Notes: a model not told the origin generated them from the letters alone. Positions 54,501 through 62,989 are shown, counted from the stretch's first letter. The stretch: 64,000 nt of DNA from Dokdonia pacifica (GCF_900188275.1 NZ_FZNY01000001.1:930001-994000), one strand, 5' to 3'. Made by a program: numbers and translations.

Positions 54501-56156
54501 TACTTTAGAGGTATACTCTTCAAAGGTTCCTTTTTTGGTAATCGTAGCTCCTTGAATAGGTTTCCCTAAGCTTGTTACTTTGCCTGTAATTTGCGTTTTA
54601 CTTTTTATTACAGAACTAGCGTTTATATCTTCTAGCGTCTCTTTAAAGTCATTATTTTTTGCTAGATATTCTTTTCCGTCTTTAAACTCTTCTCTACCCG
54701 CTTTTGTAGTGACAATCACCTGTAGTCCTTTTTGACCTTGACCTCCATATTTTATATTGGTCATATCAGAATCTTTTATGACAATAGAAGCAATATCACT
54801 ATCGGCAATATATAATGGTATGGGTTCTCCAGCTTGTAGACCAAAACCATTTACAATCCATAGCGGGGTTTTTCCAAAAATTGTAACCACTTCCCCTTGT
54901 GGCGTATAACTTACGACAACCCCACTAAATTTTTCTCTAAGAACTGTTTCTAGAGTTCTACCGTTAGGTGTGATATCTTTATGAGTAATGTAAAAGTCTC
55001 CCAGTTTTGTAATTCCTCCGGGCATATGTGGTTCATTGGTGCCTCGTATGATTTTATTTCCAACTATAATCTCTTCATATTTTGCAGTGAGTACTATCTC
55101 ATCCAACACATCATTTCTAGGAATCAATTCTATTTCAATATCATCTGTATTTTCTACTAATACTACCTTAGGAAACATCCCTAAATAACGAAACTGTAAC
55201 ACATCGCCTTCACTAGCAGATACCTTAAAACTCCCATCTGAATCGGTAAAATATTCTGTCAAATCACCCTTCTTAACAACAGAAACTTCTTGTAATGGTT
55301 TTCCTAGACTCATTACTTTCCCTTGTATACTAGGTCCAATTTCTTTCTGAGTCGATGCGTTGTTAGTTGAAGCGGTGCTACCAGATTCTCGTAATAATTT
55401 ATAGGCTCCTTGCGTATACATTGCTAAAGAGCGCATATACGCTAACTCAACAGGAACTGTTTCACTTGATATAGCATATACAGGAACTTCTTGAGACACT
55501 TGTAAAGTTCCATAATTAGGATTCCCATTCGAACTCAATATCACAGCATCTGCATTTGCAATATCCAACACATCATAATTAGAAGGGCCATTGTAAATCA
55601 AACTGTTTACGCTTTCGCGAAAGCGTGTCATATCTCCACCTCGAATGGTGATAATTTCCTCACGACGAATCTCATAATCAAACACAACTAGTCGTAATGC
55701 TATCTCTTTATATGAAGAGATATAGTTTTGTATATAGGCAATCTCTGCTTCAATATTTCTTCCTTGCATCTCTTCTGAAACATCCCAAAAAACAGTTACA
55801 TCTTTAATTTGTGTTGTCTTTTGTTTCTTAGAAGCAGGCTGTAATTCTATCTTACTAGATCTATTAAAAAGTGTACGTACTTTTTCTGCATCTAAGCGTA
55901 TGGTTTCATATCCAATGGCACCTACCACAAGCTCACTCTCTGAATTTAATACCTCGTGGTATTTTCTATAATTAAAAAAGCCTTTGGCGTTTGTGATCTC
56001 ACCTACTCCTTGATTATTAATTCCTACACGAGCGTTTACGACAGGTTGCTTTGTGGTTGCATCAATAACAGTACCTCTAAATACTGTCTGAGCCATAGTG
56101 ATCGTACTACATAATAGTATGAGTACAATACTGGATAGTTTGTTATGTGTTTTCAT
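51528..56156 (-). CDS. Plug-domain array protein D (type I, four modules)
   Basis: 1542 residues, the largest of the array. Signal peptide (TITMAQ). Carboxypeptidase-regulatory-like domain at 25-105. vWA-like domain at about 118-255, degenerate MIDAS (FWDVSEE). Four SusC N-terminal plus plug modules begin near residues 274, 522, 759 and 1004. The second and third open almost identically (ITGKVTSLGKPIQGATI / ITGKITSLGKPIQGATI), so one arose by internal duplication. The second plug is divergent (AFGLQGKFSSVYVDTKPG, AAYYINGNPV). TPR-like repeats at about 1269-1385 and a DUF2135-like domain at about 1419-1490 end the protein. Linkers ALVEGNDY, ALIEDNNY and ALVSGNEY follow plugs two to four. It is 45 bases from protein C with a near-identical leader. 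No barrel. Confidence 0.87.
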   Translation of the reverse strand: MKTHNKLSSIVLILLCSTITMAQTVFRGTVIDATTKQPVVNARVGINNQGVGEITNAKGFFNYRKYHEVLNSESELVVGAIGYETIRLDAEKVRTLFNRSSKIELQPASKKQKTTQIKDVTVFWDVSEEMQGRNIEAEIAYIQNYISSYKEIALRLVVFDYEIRREEIITIRGGDMTRFRESVNSLIYNGPSNYDVLDIANADAVILSSNGNPNYGTLQVSQEVPVYAISSETVPVELAYMRSLAMYTQGAYKLLRESGSTASTNNASTQKEIGPSIQGKVMSLGKPLQEVSVVKKGDLTEYFTDSDGSFKVSASEGDVLQFRYLGMFPKVVLVENTDDIEIELIPRNDVLDEIVLTAKYEEIIVGNKIIRGTNEPHMPGGITKLGDFYITHKDITPNGRTLETVLREKFSGVVVSYTPQGEVVTIFGKTPLWIVNGFGLQAGEPIPLYIADSDIASIVIKDSDMTNIKYGGQGQKGLQVIVTTKAGREEFKDGKEYLAKNNDFKETLEDINASSVIKSKTQITGKVTSLGKPIQGATITKKGTFEEYTSKVDGSFKIPAEVGDILSINYLGMYPKLIVIEDNIKEVEVDLLPESDVLDEVEISGKGKEPVKRGADIETGRYKDPFLGSFDVQTITRDDTNIDGWTNVAFGLQGKFSSVYVDTKPGFESVSIRNDAAAYYINGNPVKDIEFFAVNPTNIATVSVKKNIVGIIGRAIFIDTIDFVSKDKPVPSALVEGNDYEEEVPIIENEIGDTKTQITGKITSLGKPIQGATIIKRGTFEESTSAVDGSFRISAKKGEEWIVYYLGMYPKSFIIGDKSSYAIDLVPKNDVLDEVVLNGKGEEKNEVQTAWGKENRDKVGYDIKEIKKEDISLGAPDLVAVLNQKFAGIRANDESTLTVFNSRGESRPDKGRMLIVIDGAIYPPNVERPFISPDRVESISITKGLAGSVRYGALGGNGVVEITTSNFASGSAKEIPSALIEDNNYAEEEVKSLSDPLLNGSSKILVNGVVRSPKGFLADATITRKGSFDEVYTDAKGTFKIKASLGDILVVSKVGMFTKEVLIESQDVGSIELTPKNDELDEVIVSGDKRVDNTIESNDGKRVNKDKLGYAASELTENDFAAGATNLQQLITGKVSGVSVEGGLYSGSEVVYKIRGGNQSIENEIPPIWIVNGTPYQDPPNFLDVQQIKSISVLKSVIATSRYGTLAAGGAFLIKTKEVSFQDKAKKAQKSALVSGNEYTESSTRTLDTSTLPEYILRLREIPNIQDQFEMYQRISRTQESPLEFYVDVAQYFDGINKDMADQVRADLAYISRNNTKALRTLCYIYEASGDYDKAALVYERILKIAPSEAQSYRDLALAYQEIGKYNEALELYYNMLGEQIKGVDFSGLEKSLRNELSHLLALHKDQVDYDRFPNEWLRTDFDIDIRMVIDWSDRSVPFEFQFVNPDKKFFKWTHTLEETRERLEEEQAQGYQSEEFIIDDAPSGEWLINIQYLGDEGDYVLPPFLKYTVYRNYGTPKETKEIKVVKLFKQSDKVTLGKVVL
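55613..55622. repeat. In-frame TTTCGCGAAA copy in protein D
   Basis: Encodes TRFRESVNSL at residue about 178, the same position as in protein C. Confidence 0.9.
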
Positions 56157-56225
56157 ATAATAGCGTCTCTTATATATGTTATTGTAAAATTCTAATCTTA
56201 TTCTTTCTATTTTTAAGTGATCTTT

Positions 56226-59200
56226 TTATCTAAGTGTTAGCTTTCCTAGGGTCGTTTTATTTTTCTGCTGAAAAAGCTTAATAAGCTTTACTTCCTTAGT
56301 TTCCTGAGGTGTTGCATAATTAAGGTATAGTGTATATTTGAGGTATGATGGTGGTTGTATAGGATCTTCTCCTAGGTATTGTACATTTATGATCCATTCA
56401 CCTGGAGGGGCATCATCAAGTGCAAATTCTTCTATACTATATCCTTTTGATAATTCATCTTTTAAACGTTCTTGATTTGTGAATATAGAATGCTGCCAAG
56501 TAAAATACTTTCCTTTTGGGTTTACAAACTGGATTTCAAAATCGGCTTGAGGGTTGGTCCATTCAAAAACAAGACGACGGTCTTTTTTGAATCCTACTAC
56601 AAGTAATTCATTAGAAACATCTTCATAACTCACTTTTGATTTATGGAACGTGAGTAATCGCATCATTTCATACTCTGCCGTTTTTTTGAGAGGTAAGAAA
56701 TCAAGTACTTCTGTTTCATTAGCTAATATTTGTTTAAACAATTCAAAAGCTTGCTGATAATTTCCTACCTGTTGATGAGACAAAGCAAGATCTCTATAAG
56801 ATTGTATCCGATCTGGAGAAAGCTCTAAAATTCTTTTATATAATGTATTCGCAAGTTGATTTTCTTTAAAAGATTCTAAATGATATGCCATTAATTTTAA
56901 AACTTCAATATCTCCAGAAAGGGTTTCGGGTAGATTAGAAAGAATACGTAAGGCAATGCTCTTATCCCATTTTTGAAAATACGTTGCTACATCTGTATAA
57001 AATACAATAGGGTCTTCTAAGGATGTATTTTTATAGGTGTTATATGTATTTAATGCTTCTTCTAGAGTAGTTGCTTTTTCTAGTTGAATTAAATAGAAAG
57101 GCTTATTTAACGTAGTGTCTAAAACAGCAACATCTTCTGCAACATAATCATTTCCCTCTACCAAAGCAGATGGGGTTTTAATTACCGCTTCTTTAATAGG
57201 AGCATTTGCTAATGTGGTTATTTTAATATAACCCCCTGTGCCATCTATAGCAGATCCAGGAGAATTAATAATTTCAATACTGTAAATGTTACTCGTATTT
57301 ATAAAAGCAAGTATACTTTGATCCTGAGGCACACCATCCAAAAGAACACCTAAAGGGGCATCAAGTGCATCTCGTCGATTTACGATAACTCTGTCTTCAT
57401 ATCTTCCTATAGTAGCTATGCCTGAGAATTTTCCAGAAATGAGATCAATAATATCATGAGACGTCGATTTTTCAATAGCATCTTTTGTAAGCACTTTAGG
57501 AGAATATGACTTTCTCTTATATGCTTCATCAATTGCTTCCAATTCCTTTACTTTTTCTGACTTATTTTCTCCAGTAAGTACAACTTCTTTTAGCCAATCT
57601 CCTTCGGTTTCTAGCGTGATCTCTATGTTTTTATTTGATGCTACTTGCGTTCTTGCAGTTTTCATACCAGGAAATCTTATTTCAAGTAAGTCTCCCATTT
57701 GTGCTTCTATTTCAAAAGCTCCCAATGTATCAGAAATCACTTCGGTAAAGGTTCCTTGTACGGATATTCTCGCTCCATCAAGAGGCCCTATTTCTGAAGT
57801 GACTTTTCCATTAATTTTTAAACTACTTGCTTCCTCTACCTTACTATTAGCAGCAAGATCTTTAAGCAAATATCCTAAAGCCTCCTTAGGTGTATAGGTA
57901 TTTAAATCTAGATGTACTCCATCTGTATATAGTGCTACTTCTTCTAGTAGTTCTTTATTTGCTTTTTTAGATGTCGTTACGGTAAATGTGGTATTATTAA
58001 ATACAGGTTCTAATTCTGAAAACAAAGTGTTTCCATCGGCAAAAATGATATTATAATGTGTTTTTTCAGAGAGCGTCTCTTTGACAAGATTATAATCTGA
58101 AGCTCCTTCATAGTTTGTATTTTCTAAATAAGCGATAATCTCTTTAGAATTTCCTTTCTTCACAGAAAAGTCTTTTTGTTCTTTATAACCAAAAGCAAAT
58201 TTTTGAATGGTAACATCTACATTCTTTATTTCTTTCAAGTAGCGTTCTATCAATTCTAATTCGGCATAAAGATTTCTTTTATTCGCTTTCGCGGAAGCGT
58301 CCCAAAAAATAGTTATTGCTTCGGGTGATGGTCTATCTATGGTTTCTTTCTTTCCTTTTTCAAGTGGGTAGGATACATCCATGGTAAACCCCATTGCTTT
58401 TCTTTTATGAGGCTCCCAATAATCTTGACTAATAGGTCTTGTAAAAGACGGTGTTTTATTAGCACTTCCTGCTACAGCAAATCCTAAACGTTCTCCATAA
58501 ATTTCTATTAATTCAATACTTACAATGACATCAGTATCTGTATAAATCTTATAGCGAGATAATGGAATACGCTCTACACCGCTTCTTCTAGAAATAGTAT
58601 GATAAATGGTAGTGGTAAGGATATTGTTTTGAGGGATTCTAAAGAGAGGATCAATATCATATACATTTACGCGCACACGTATACTATCAGAAAAGTTTTC
58701 TAGTACCGTAAAATTTAAGCTTTTAAGTTGTGTTTGCTTTTTTTTGACTTTAATTTTTGATGCAATTTCTCCTCCAAGACCCAATTCATTTTTCCAATAT
58801 CCAAATTTCTCAAAATCTATTTTTGAATTTCCTATGGTTGTATTTTTAGTCTTTGTATCTCCTAATACGACTTCATCTAGACTATATCGCTCAGGAACTA
58901 GGGCAATTGTATTATTGTTATTAGAAAGTAAAGAAGAGATGGATGCTATAGATATTTGTTTGGTTTTAAAACCAATCATTGAGAATTGAATAACATCCGT
59001 TTTTTTAATTTTATTGGTAGCATAGGTAAGATCAAAATACCCTTGTGCATCTGTAACCGATCCTATCCCTTTTCCTACAAATCCCACATTAACAAAGGGA
59101 ATAGGTTGCTTTGTATCCTTATGAACAATCTTTGCTTTTATGTTTGTATAAGAGCCTTCCGATAGATATTGAGCTTGTATATCTAGGATATAAAAAGAAC

Positions 59201-59240
59201 ATATAAGAAAGCAAATTAATAGGATCGTATTTCTTTTCAT
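56226..59240 (-). CDS. Plug-domain array protein E (type II, one module)
   Basis: About 1004 residues. I use the ATG at 59240 (MKRNTILLICFLICSF) rather than the TTG two codons upstream. Same order as protein B: signal peptide, carboxypeptidase-regulatory-like domain (KQPIPFVNVGFVGKGIGS), the GGEIASKIKVKK beta-sandwich-like domain, vWA-like domain at about 310-445 (IFWDASAK, GASDY, IFADGN), SusC N-terminal domain near 480-560, plug at about 589-685 (LISGKFSGIATIGRY, LGVLLDGVPQD, IDGTGGYIKITT), linker ALVEGNDY, TPR-like repeats at about 720-850 and DUF2135-like domain at about 885-960. A near-palindrome at 58284-58299 encodes ASAKA inside the MIDAS loop. Confidence 0.85.
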   Translation of the reverse strand: MKRNTILLICFLICSFYILDIQAQYLSEGSYTNIKAKIVHKDTKQPIPFVNVGFVGKGIGSVTDAQGYFDLTYATNKIKKTDVIQFSMIGFKTKQISIASISSLLSNNNNTIALVPERYSLDEVVLGDTKTKNTTIGNSKIDFEKFGYWKNELGLGGEIASKIKVKKKQTQLKSLNFTVLENFSDSIRVRVNVYDIDPLFRIPQNNILTTTIYHTISRRSGVERIPLSRYKIYTDTDVIVSIELIEIYGERLGFAVAGSANKTPSFTRPISQDYWEPHKRKAMGFTMDVSYPLEKGKKETIDRPSPEAITIFWDASAKANKRNLYAELELIERYLKEIKNVDVTIQKFAFGYKEQKDFSVKKGNSKEIIAYLENTNYEGASDYNLVKETLSEKTHYNIIFADGNTLFSELEPVFNNTTFTVTTSKKANKELLEEVALYTDGVHLDLNTYTPKEALGYLLKDLAANSKVEEASSLKINGKVTSEIGPLDGARISVQGTFTEVISDTLGAFEIEAQMGDLLEIRFPGMKTARTQVASNKNIEITLETEGDWLKEVVLTGENKSEKVKELEAIDEAYKRKSYSPKVLTKDAIEKSTSHDIIDLISGKFSGIATIGRYEDRVIVNRRDALDAPLGVLLDGVPQDQSILAFINTSNIYSIEIINSPGSAIDGTGGYIKITTLANAPIKEAVIKTPSALVEGNDYVAEDVAVLDTTLNKPFYLIQLEKATTLEEALNTYNTYKNTSLEDPIVFYTDVATYFQKWDKSIALRILSNLPETLSGDIEVLKLMAYHLESFKENQLANTLYKRILELSPDRIQSYRDLALSHQQVGNYQQAFELFKQILANETEVLDFLPLKKTAEYEMMRLLTFHKSKVSYEDVSNELLVVGFKKDRRLVFEWTNPQADFEIQFVNPKGKYFTWQHSIFTNQERLKDELSKGYSIEEFALDDAPPGEWIINVQYLGEDPIQPPSYLKYTLYLNYATPQETKEVKLIKLFQQKNKTTLGKLTLR
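58284..58299. repeat. One-mismatch TTTCGCGAAA palindrome in protein E
   Basis: CGCTTTCGCGGAAGCG; encodes DASAKA at the first MIDAS motif of the vWA-like domain. Confidence 0.8.
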
Positions 59241-59404
59241 AAGCAATGGTTAGTAGGTTATGTGTCATATAAAGACATACATAACAGTTGATTACTTACT
59301 AAAGATAATTCATAAAATACTACTTCTAGTATATGCCGATAAATACTTACTTAGCGCATATATCGGTATTTATGAATTCTAAATGGGTAAAATAGTGTGA
59401 GTTA

Positions 59405-61852
59405 TTACAGTAAAAACTCGTCGAGTTGGGCTTTTCCTATATCGGAGGTAAGTTTTATAACCTTTACATCTTTTCGTTCTTTAGATGTCCCATAATCTCT
59501 ATAAATAGTATATTTAAGGTAGGGTGGTACTGTTGTAAAAGTCTCTTCTCCTAAATACTCAATATTGACAATCCATAAGCCATGAGGAGCATCATCTATA
59601 ACAAATTCTTCTGTTTGAAACCCAGATTTTACTTCGGCTTCTAAGCGTTCTTTATTATCAAAAAGTGTATGATTCCATTTAAAATATTTTTTATTGGGAT
59701 TGACAAACTGGAATTCAAATGGCGCTTCTCTATCTGACCATTCTAAGACCATTCGTAAATCTAGGCTATAGCTATTCAATAACCAGTCTTCCGGAAGTCT
59801 TTGGGTATTTATTTTATCCTTATGCAAGGATACTAAATGCAGTAATTCATGCCCCAAAGGTTTATCTAATCCAGAAAAATCAACTCCTAAAATCTGCTCT
59901 CCTAGCATATTGATATACAATTCTAATGCTTTATCATAAAATCCAGCTTCTTCATAAGCTTTCGCAAGATCTCTATAAGATTGTGCTTCACGAGGTACAA
60001 TACTTGTAATACGTTCATACAATTTTAAAGCATTATCATACTCTCCCGCACTTTCATATAAATAGGCTGCAACTCGTAATACTTTAGGGTTTTTCTGAGC
60101 TACTTCAACAAGTCTTGACCTAATCACTTTTGCTTTTTCTCTATCTAATGGTTGAAAGTACAAAGCCATATCGATAAAAAATGCAGCATTAGTAGTATTG
60201 GCTTTAGAAAGGTTTTGATACCTCTCAAATTGCTTATCAAGTCCTTCTATATCTTGTATTTGCTTTACATAATTTGGTTTTAAAGCTTCTAAATTAAGTT
60301 GCGCTACTTGTTCTGTATAATCATTTCCAGTTACTAAAGCGGTATCTACAATTTCTCCATCATCACCTATGGTAATAAATGCTTTTGTCTTTACAATAAA
60401 AGCTCCTCCAGATGCAATAGATCCATAACGACTAGAAGCTTGTATTGATTTTAAAATAGATATACTTGCTACATTTTGAGGATCAACAAAATTAGGTGTT
60501 TGTTCATAAAGAGCTCCATCTACAACCCATACAGCAGGTTTTGGGCTATTTCCTCCTCGTATTGTAAATACGGCTTCACTTCCAAATCCAGATACTTGAA
60601 CACCTGCAAAACGGCCGCGAATAATATCTGCTAAATATTGCGCATTTGGACGTATATCAGCACTTGTAATGGTATTTACAGAAACCCCTACTTGATCTTT
60701 ACTTCTTTCTCCAAAGCCTGTATCTGACGTTTCTTTACTCTTTGCTCTTTTTCCTGTAATAACTACCTCTTTTAGTAATTCATCTATGGGTGTCATTTCT
60801 ACAAGTAATGTCTCTTTATCTTCTACAAGCATTTCTTTAGGATGCATTCCTAAATAGCGTATTTGTAACACATCTCCTACTTCTGCCGGAACTGTAAAAC
60901 TCCCGTCTGACTTTGACAAAAACTCTTCTAAATCTCCCTTTATTGTAATACTCGCTCCCTGAATAGGTCCTATAGATGTTTTTACAATACCATTAAATGA
61001 AGATGATATCGCTACATTCTTATCTTTAAAAAGAACCCCTCTTTTAATTTGATCTATGCTCTCTGCAATAGACGCTTCCGAAAGGTTTACATAACTCCCA
61101 GAAGTAAAACTGGCAAGAGAGCGTAAGTAATTATGATTAGCTCTAGATTGACTACTCACCGAATAGAATGGAATATCTCTATCTCCTTCCCATTGGCCTA
61201 AAACCGCTTCTCCATCAGAAAATAAGAGCACTGCATCTGTATTTCCTGTAGTTAAAATATCATAAGAGGTTGTCCCTTGATACACTAATCCCTCCACTTC
61301 TTTCTTTAATACAGATATGTCTTTATTGATGGTATGTCTTTTTGTAGAAAGTATCTTTTCATTAAAAACAACAAAGGTGACATTTACTTCTCCTAGTTCT
61401 TCAAAATAGGCATCTATAAAACCCCATTCTTTTTTAAAATCTCTTCTATCTGAAGACAGAGAGGCATCCCAAAATATTTTTATGTTTTTTTGATCTTCAA
61501 ATGATTTTGTTGCTACAACTTCATTTGTCTTAGTAAGATAAATTTTACTTGATTTATTAAAGAGACCTCGAATATTATCTCCTCTTAATTCTATGGTTTC
61601 ATATCCAGGCGCACTAATTCTAAGTCGAGAAGCGTTGCCTATGGTTTGATGATATTTTCGATAATTAAAAAGCCCATTTGAACTGGTAACCACTCCTACT
61701 CCTTGATCAGTAATCCCAATCTTAACTCCACCAACAGGGACTTTGGTTTCTTCATCTAAAATCTTACCTCTAAAGACTGTTTGCGCCGTAAGCGTTTGCA
61801 ATAACGCCATAACGATAAGTCCAAAAACTAAGATGCTATATTTCTTTCTCAT
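59405..61852 (-). CDS. Plug-domain array protein F (type I, one module, intact MIDAS-like site)
   Basis: 815 residues; first gene of the array in transcription order. Signal peptide (LTAQ, about 1-24). Carboxypeptidase-regulatory-like domain at 25-107. vWA-like domain at about 122-255 with a complete MIDAS-like set: D129-A-S131-L-S133, T194/T195 in YQGTTSYDIL, and D213 in LLFSDGE. SusC N-terminal domain at about 281-365 (LLKEVVITG), plug at about 388-490 (LADIIRGRFAGVQVSGFG, IRGGNSP, VWVVDGALYEQ, RYGSIASGGAFIVKTK), linker ALVTGNDY, TPR-like repeats at about 525-690 and DUF2135-like domain at about 704-777 (FEFQFVNPNKKYFKW). It is 158 bases upstream of protein E and may have its own promoter. 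Confidence 0.87.
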   Translation of the reverse strand: MRKKYSILVFGLIVMALLQTLTAQTVFRGKILDEETKVPVGGVKIGITDQGVGVVTSSNGLFNYRKYHQTIGNASRLRISAPGYETIELRGDNIRGLFNKSSKIYLTKTNEVVATKSFEDQKNIKIFWDASLSSDRRDFKKEWGFIDAYFEELGEVNVTFVVFNEKILSTKRHTINKDISVLKKEVEGLVYQGTTSYDILTTGNTDAVLLFSDGEAVLGQWEGDRDIPFYSVSSQSRANHNYLRSLASFTSGSYVNLSEASIAESIDQIKRGVLFKDKNVAISSSFNGIVKTSIGPIQGASITIKGDLEEFLSKSDGSFTVPAEVGDVLQIRYLGMHPKEMLVEDKETLLVEMTPIDELLKEVVITGKRAKSKETSDTGFGERSKDQVGVSVNTITSADIRPNAQYLADIIRGRFAGVQVSGFGSEAVFTIRGGNSPKPAVWVVDGALYEQTPNFVDPQNVASISILKSIQASSRYGSIASGGAFIVKTKAFITIGDDGEIVDTALVTGNDYTEQVAQLNLEALKPNYVKQIQDIEGLDKQFERYQNLSKANTTNAAFFIDMALYFQPLDREKAKVIRSRLVEVAQKNPKVLRVAAYLYESAGEYDNALKLYERITSIVPREAQSYRDLAKAYEEAGFYDKALELYINMLGEQILGVDFSGLDKPLGHELLHLVSLHKDKINTQRLPEDWLLNSYSLDLRMVLEWSDREAPFEFQFVNPNKKYFKWNHTLFDNKERLEAEVKSGFQTEEFVIDDAPHGLWIVNIEYLGEETFTTVPPYLKYTIYRDYGTSKERKDVKVIKLTSDIGKAQLDEFLL

Positions 61853-61906
61853 GCCTCAAAAGTACATTAACCTTGCAAATATGGCAAAACCCATAAAAAA
61901 AGCATC

Positions 61907-62983
61907 TTAAAGATTGTTAAAAAGCCCTAACTGTCCTTTTTTTGTCTTTATAAATATATCTGTATTCAAAGGAGGGAGCTCTCTATCTTTAAAATATTTA
62001 TTTCTTCCTATTTCAAATTGTTTATGAATTTGTGCTGCATAATTCCCTTCTCCTTTCATGCGTTGTCCAAACCTAGAATCATTTAATTGTCCTCCATGGC
62101 AATCGGCTATTTGATTCAATACTTTATCTGCTTTGTCTGGTAACGTTTTACGAATCCAATCTTCAAAAATCCCTCCTATAGCTCCATTTAATCTTACAAT
62201 AGTATACCCTACCTTTAGAGCCCCTCTATGAGCAATTTCTTTTAATAAGGGTAAAATCTCATGCGTGTTAATACCTGGAATCATAGGTCCAGCCATCACC
62301 ATTACTGGAATTCCTTCGTTACTTAAACGCTCTATGGCTTGCAGTCTCTTTTTGATAGTTGCAGTGCGAGGCTCCATGAGTCGTCTTGTCTCTTCAGACA
62401 GCGTAGTTACTGAAAAAATAACCCTACACAAATTGTCTTTAGCAAGTGCTTTCAAAATATCAATATCACGAGTTACCAAAGTGTTTTTGGTAATAATACC
62501 AACGGGATGTTTGTACTTTAAGAATAGTTGTAATAACTGTCTCGTAATTTTCAATTTCTTCTCTATGGGTTGATAACAATCTGTATTTCCTGACAGTACA
62601 ATGGTAGCTGCTTCCCAGGACGAGCTTTGTAATTTCTTTTCAAGTAAGCTAGGCGCATTTTTCTTTACCAATATTTTTTGCTCAAAGTCCAGTCCAGCGC
62701 CATAACCCCAATATTCATGACTATTGCGAGCATAACAATAAATACATCCATGCTCACAGCCTTGGTAAGGATTTAAAGAATAGCCCATACCTACATCTGG
62801 ACTGGTGACTTTGTTTACAATAGTTTTTGGAAAGGTCTCTATATATACCGTTTTTGGATTATTTGGAAGTTCGTTTTCGCGAAAGCAAAATTCTAAGAAG
62901 TCATCACGCATCTCTTCACTATGTTCAAAAAAGCGATTAGATACATGTATTTGAGCACCACGTCCTTTTATTGATTCTTTCAT
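61907..62983 (-). CDS. PA0069-type radical SAM protein
   Basis: About 358 residues. Start chosen at the ATG giving MKESIKGRGAQIHVSNRF, the usual family opening; the frame stays open 24 codons further (to 63055). The iron-sulfur cluster motif is CEHGCIYCYARNSHEYWGYGAGLDFE (CX3CX2C). Further landmarks: ILVKKNAPSLLEKKL, IVLSGNTDCYQPIEKKLKITR, GIITKNTLVTRDIDIL, RLNGAIGGIFEDWI. The family resembles spore photoproduct lyase-related radical SAM enzymes; its substrate is unknown. The palindrome at 62875 encodes CFRENEL. It is divergent from the oxidoreductase at 63110. Confidence 0.92.
   Translation of the reverse strand: MKESIKGRGAQIHVSNRFFEHSEEMRDDFLEFCFRENELPNNPKTVYIETFPKTIVNKVTSPDVGMGYSLNPYQGCEHGCIYCYARNSHEYWGYGAGLDFEQKILVKKNAPSLLEKKLQSSSWEAATIVLSGNTDCYQPIEKKLKITRQLLQLFLKYKHPVGIITKNTLVTRDIDILKALAKDNLCRVIFSVTTLSEETRRLMEPRTATIKKRLQAIERLSNEGIPVMVMAGPMIPGINTHEILPLLKEIAHRGALKVGYTIVRLNGAIGGIFEDWIRKTLPDKADKVLNQIADCHGGQLNDSRFGQRMKGEGNYAAQIHKQFEIGRNKYFKDRELPPLNTDIFIKTKKGQLGLFNNL
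62875..62884. repeat. In-frame TTTCGCGAAA copy in the radical SAM gene
   Basis: Encodes CFRENEL near the N-terminus. Confidence 0.85.
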
Positions 62984-62989
62984 ATATGC

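Noticed and set aside
41437-61852. SusC/SusD polysaccharide utilisation locus
   Set aside because: Plug motifs are present but there are no barrels, no SusD partner and no glycoside hydrolases or sulfatases nearby.
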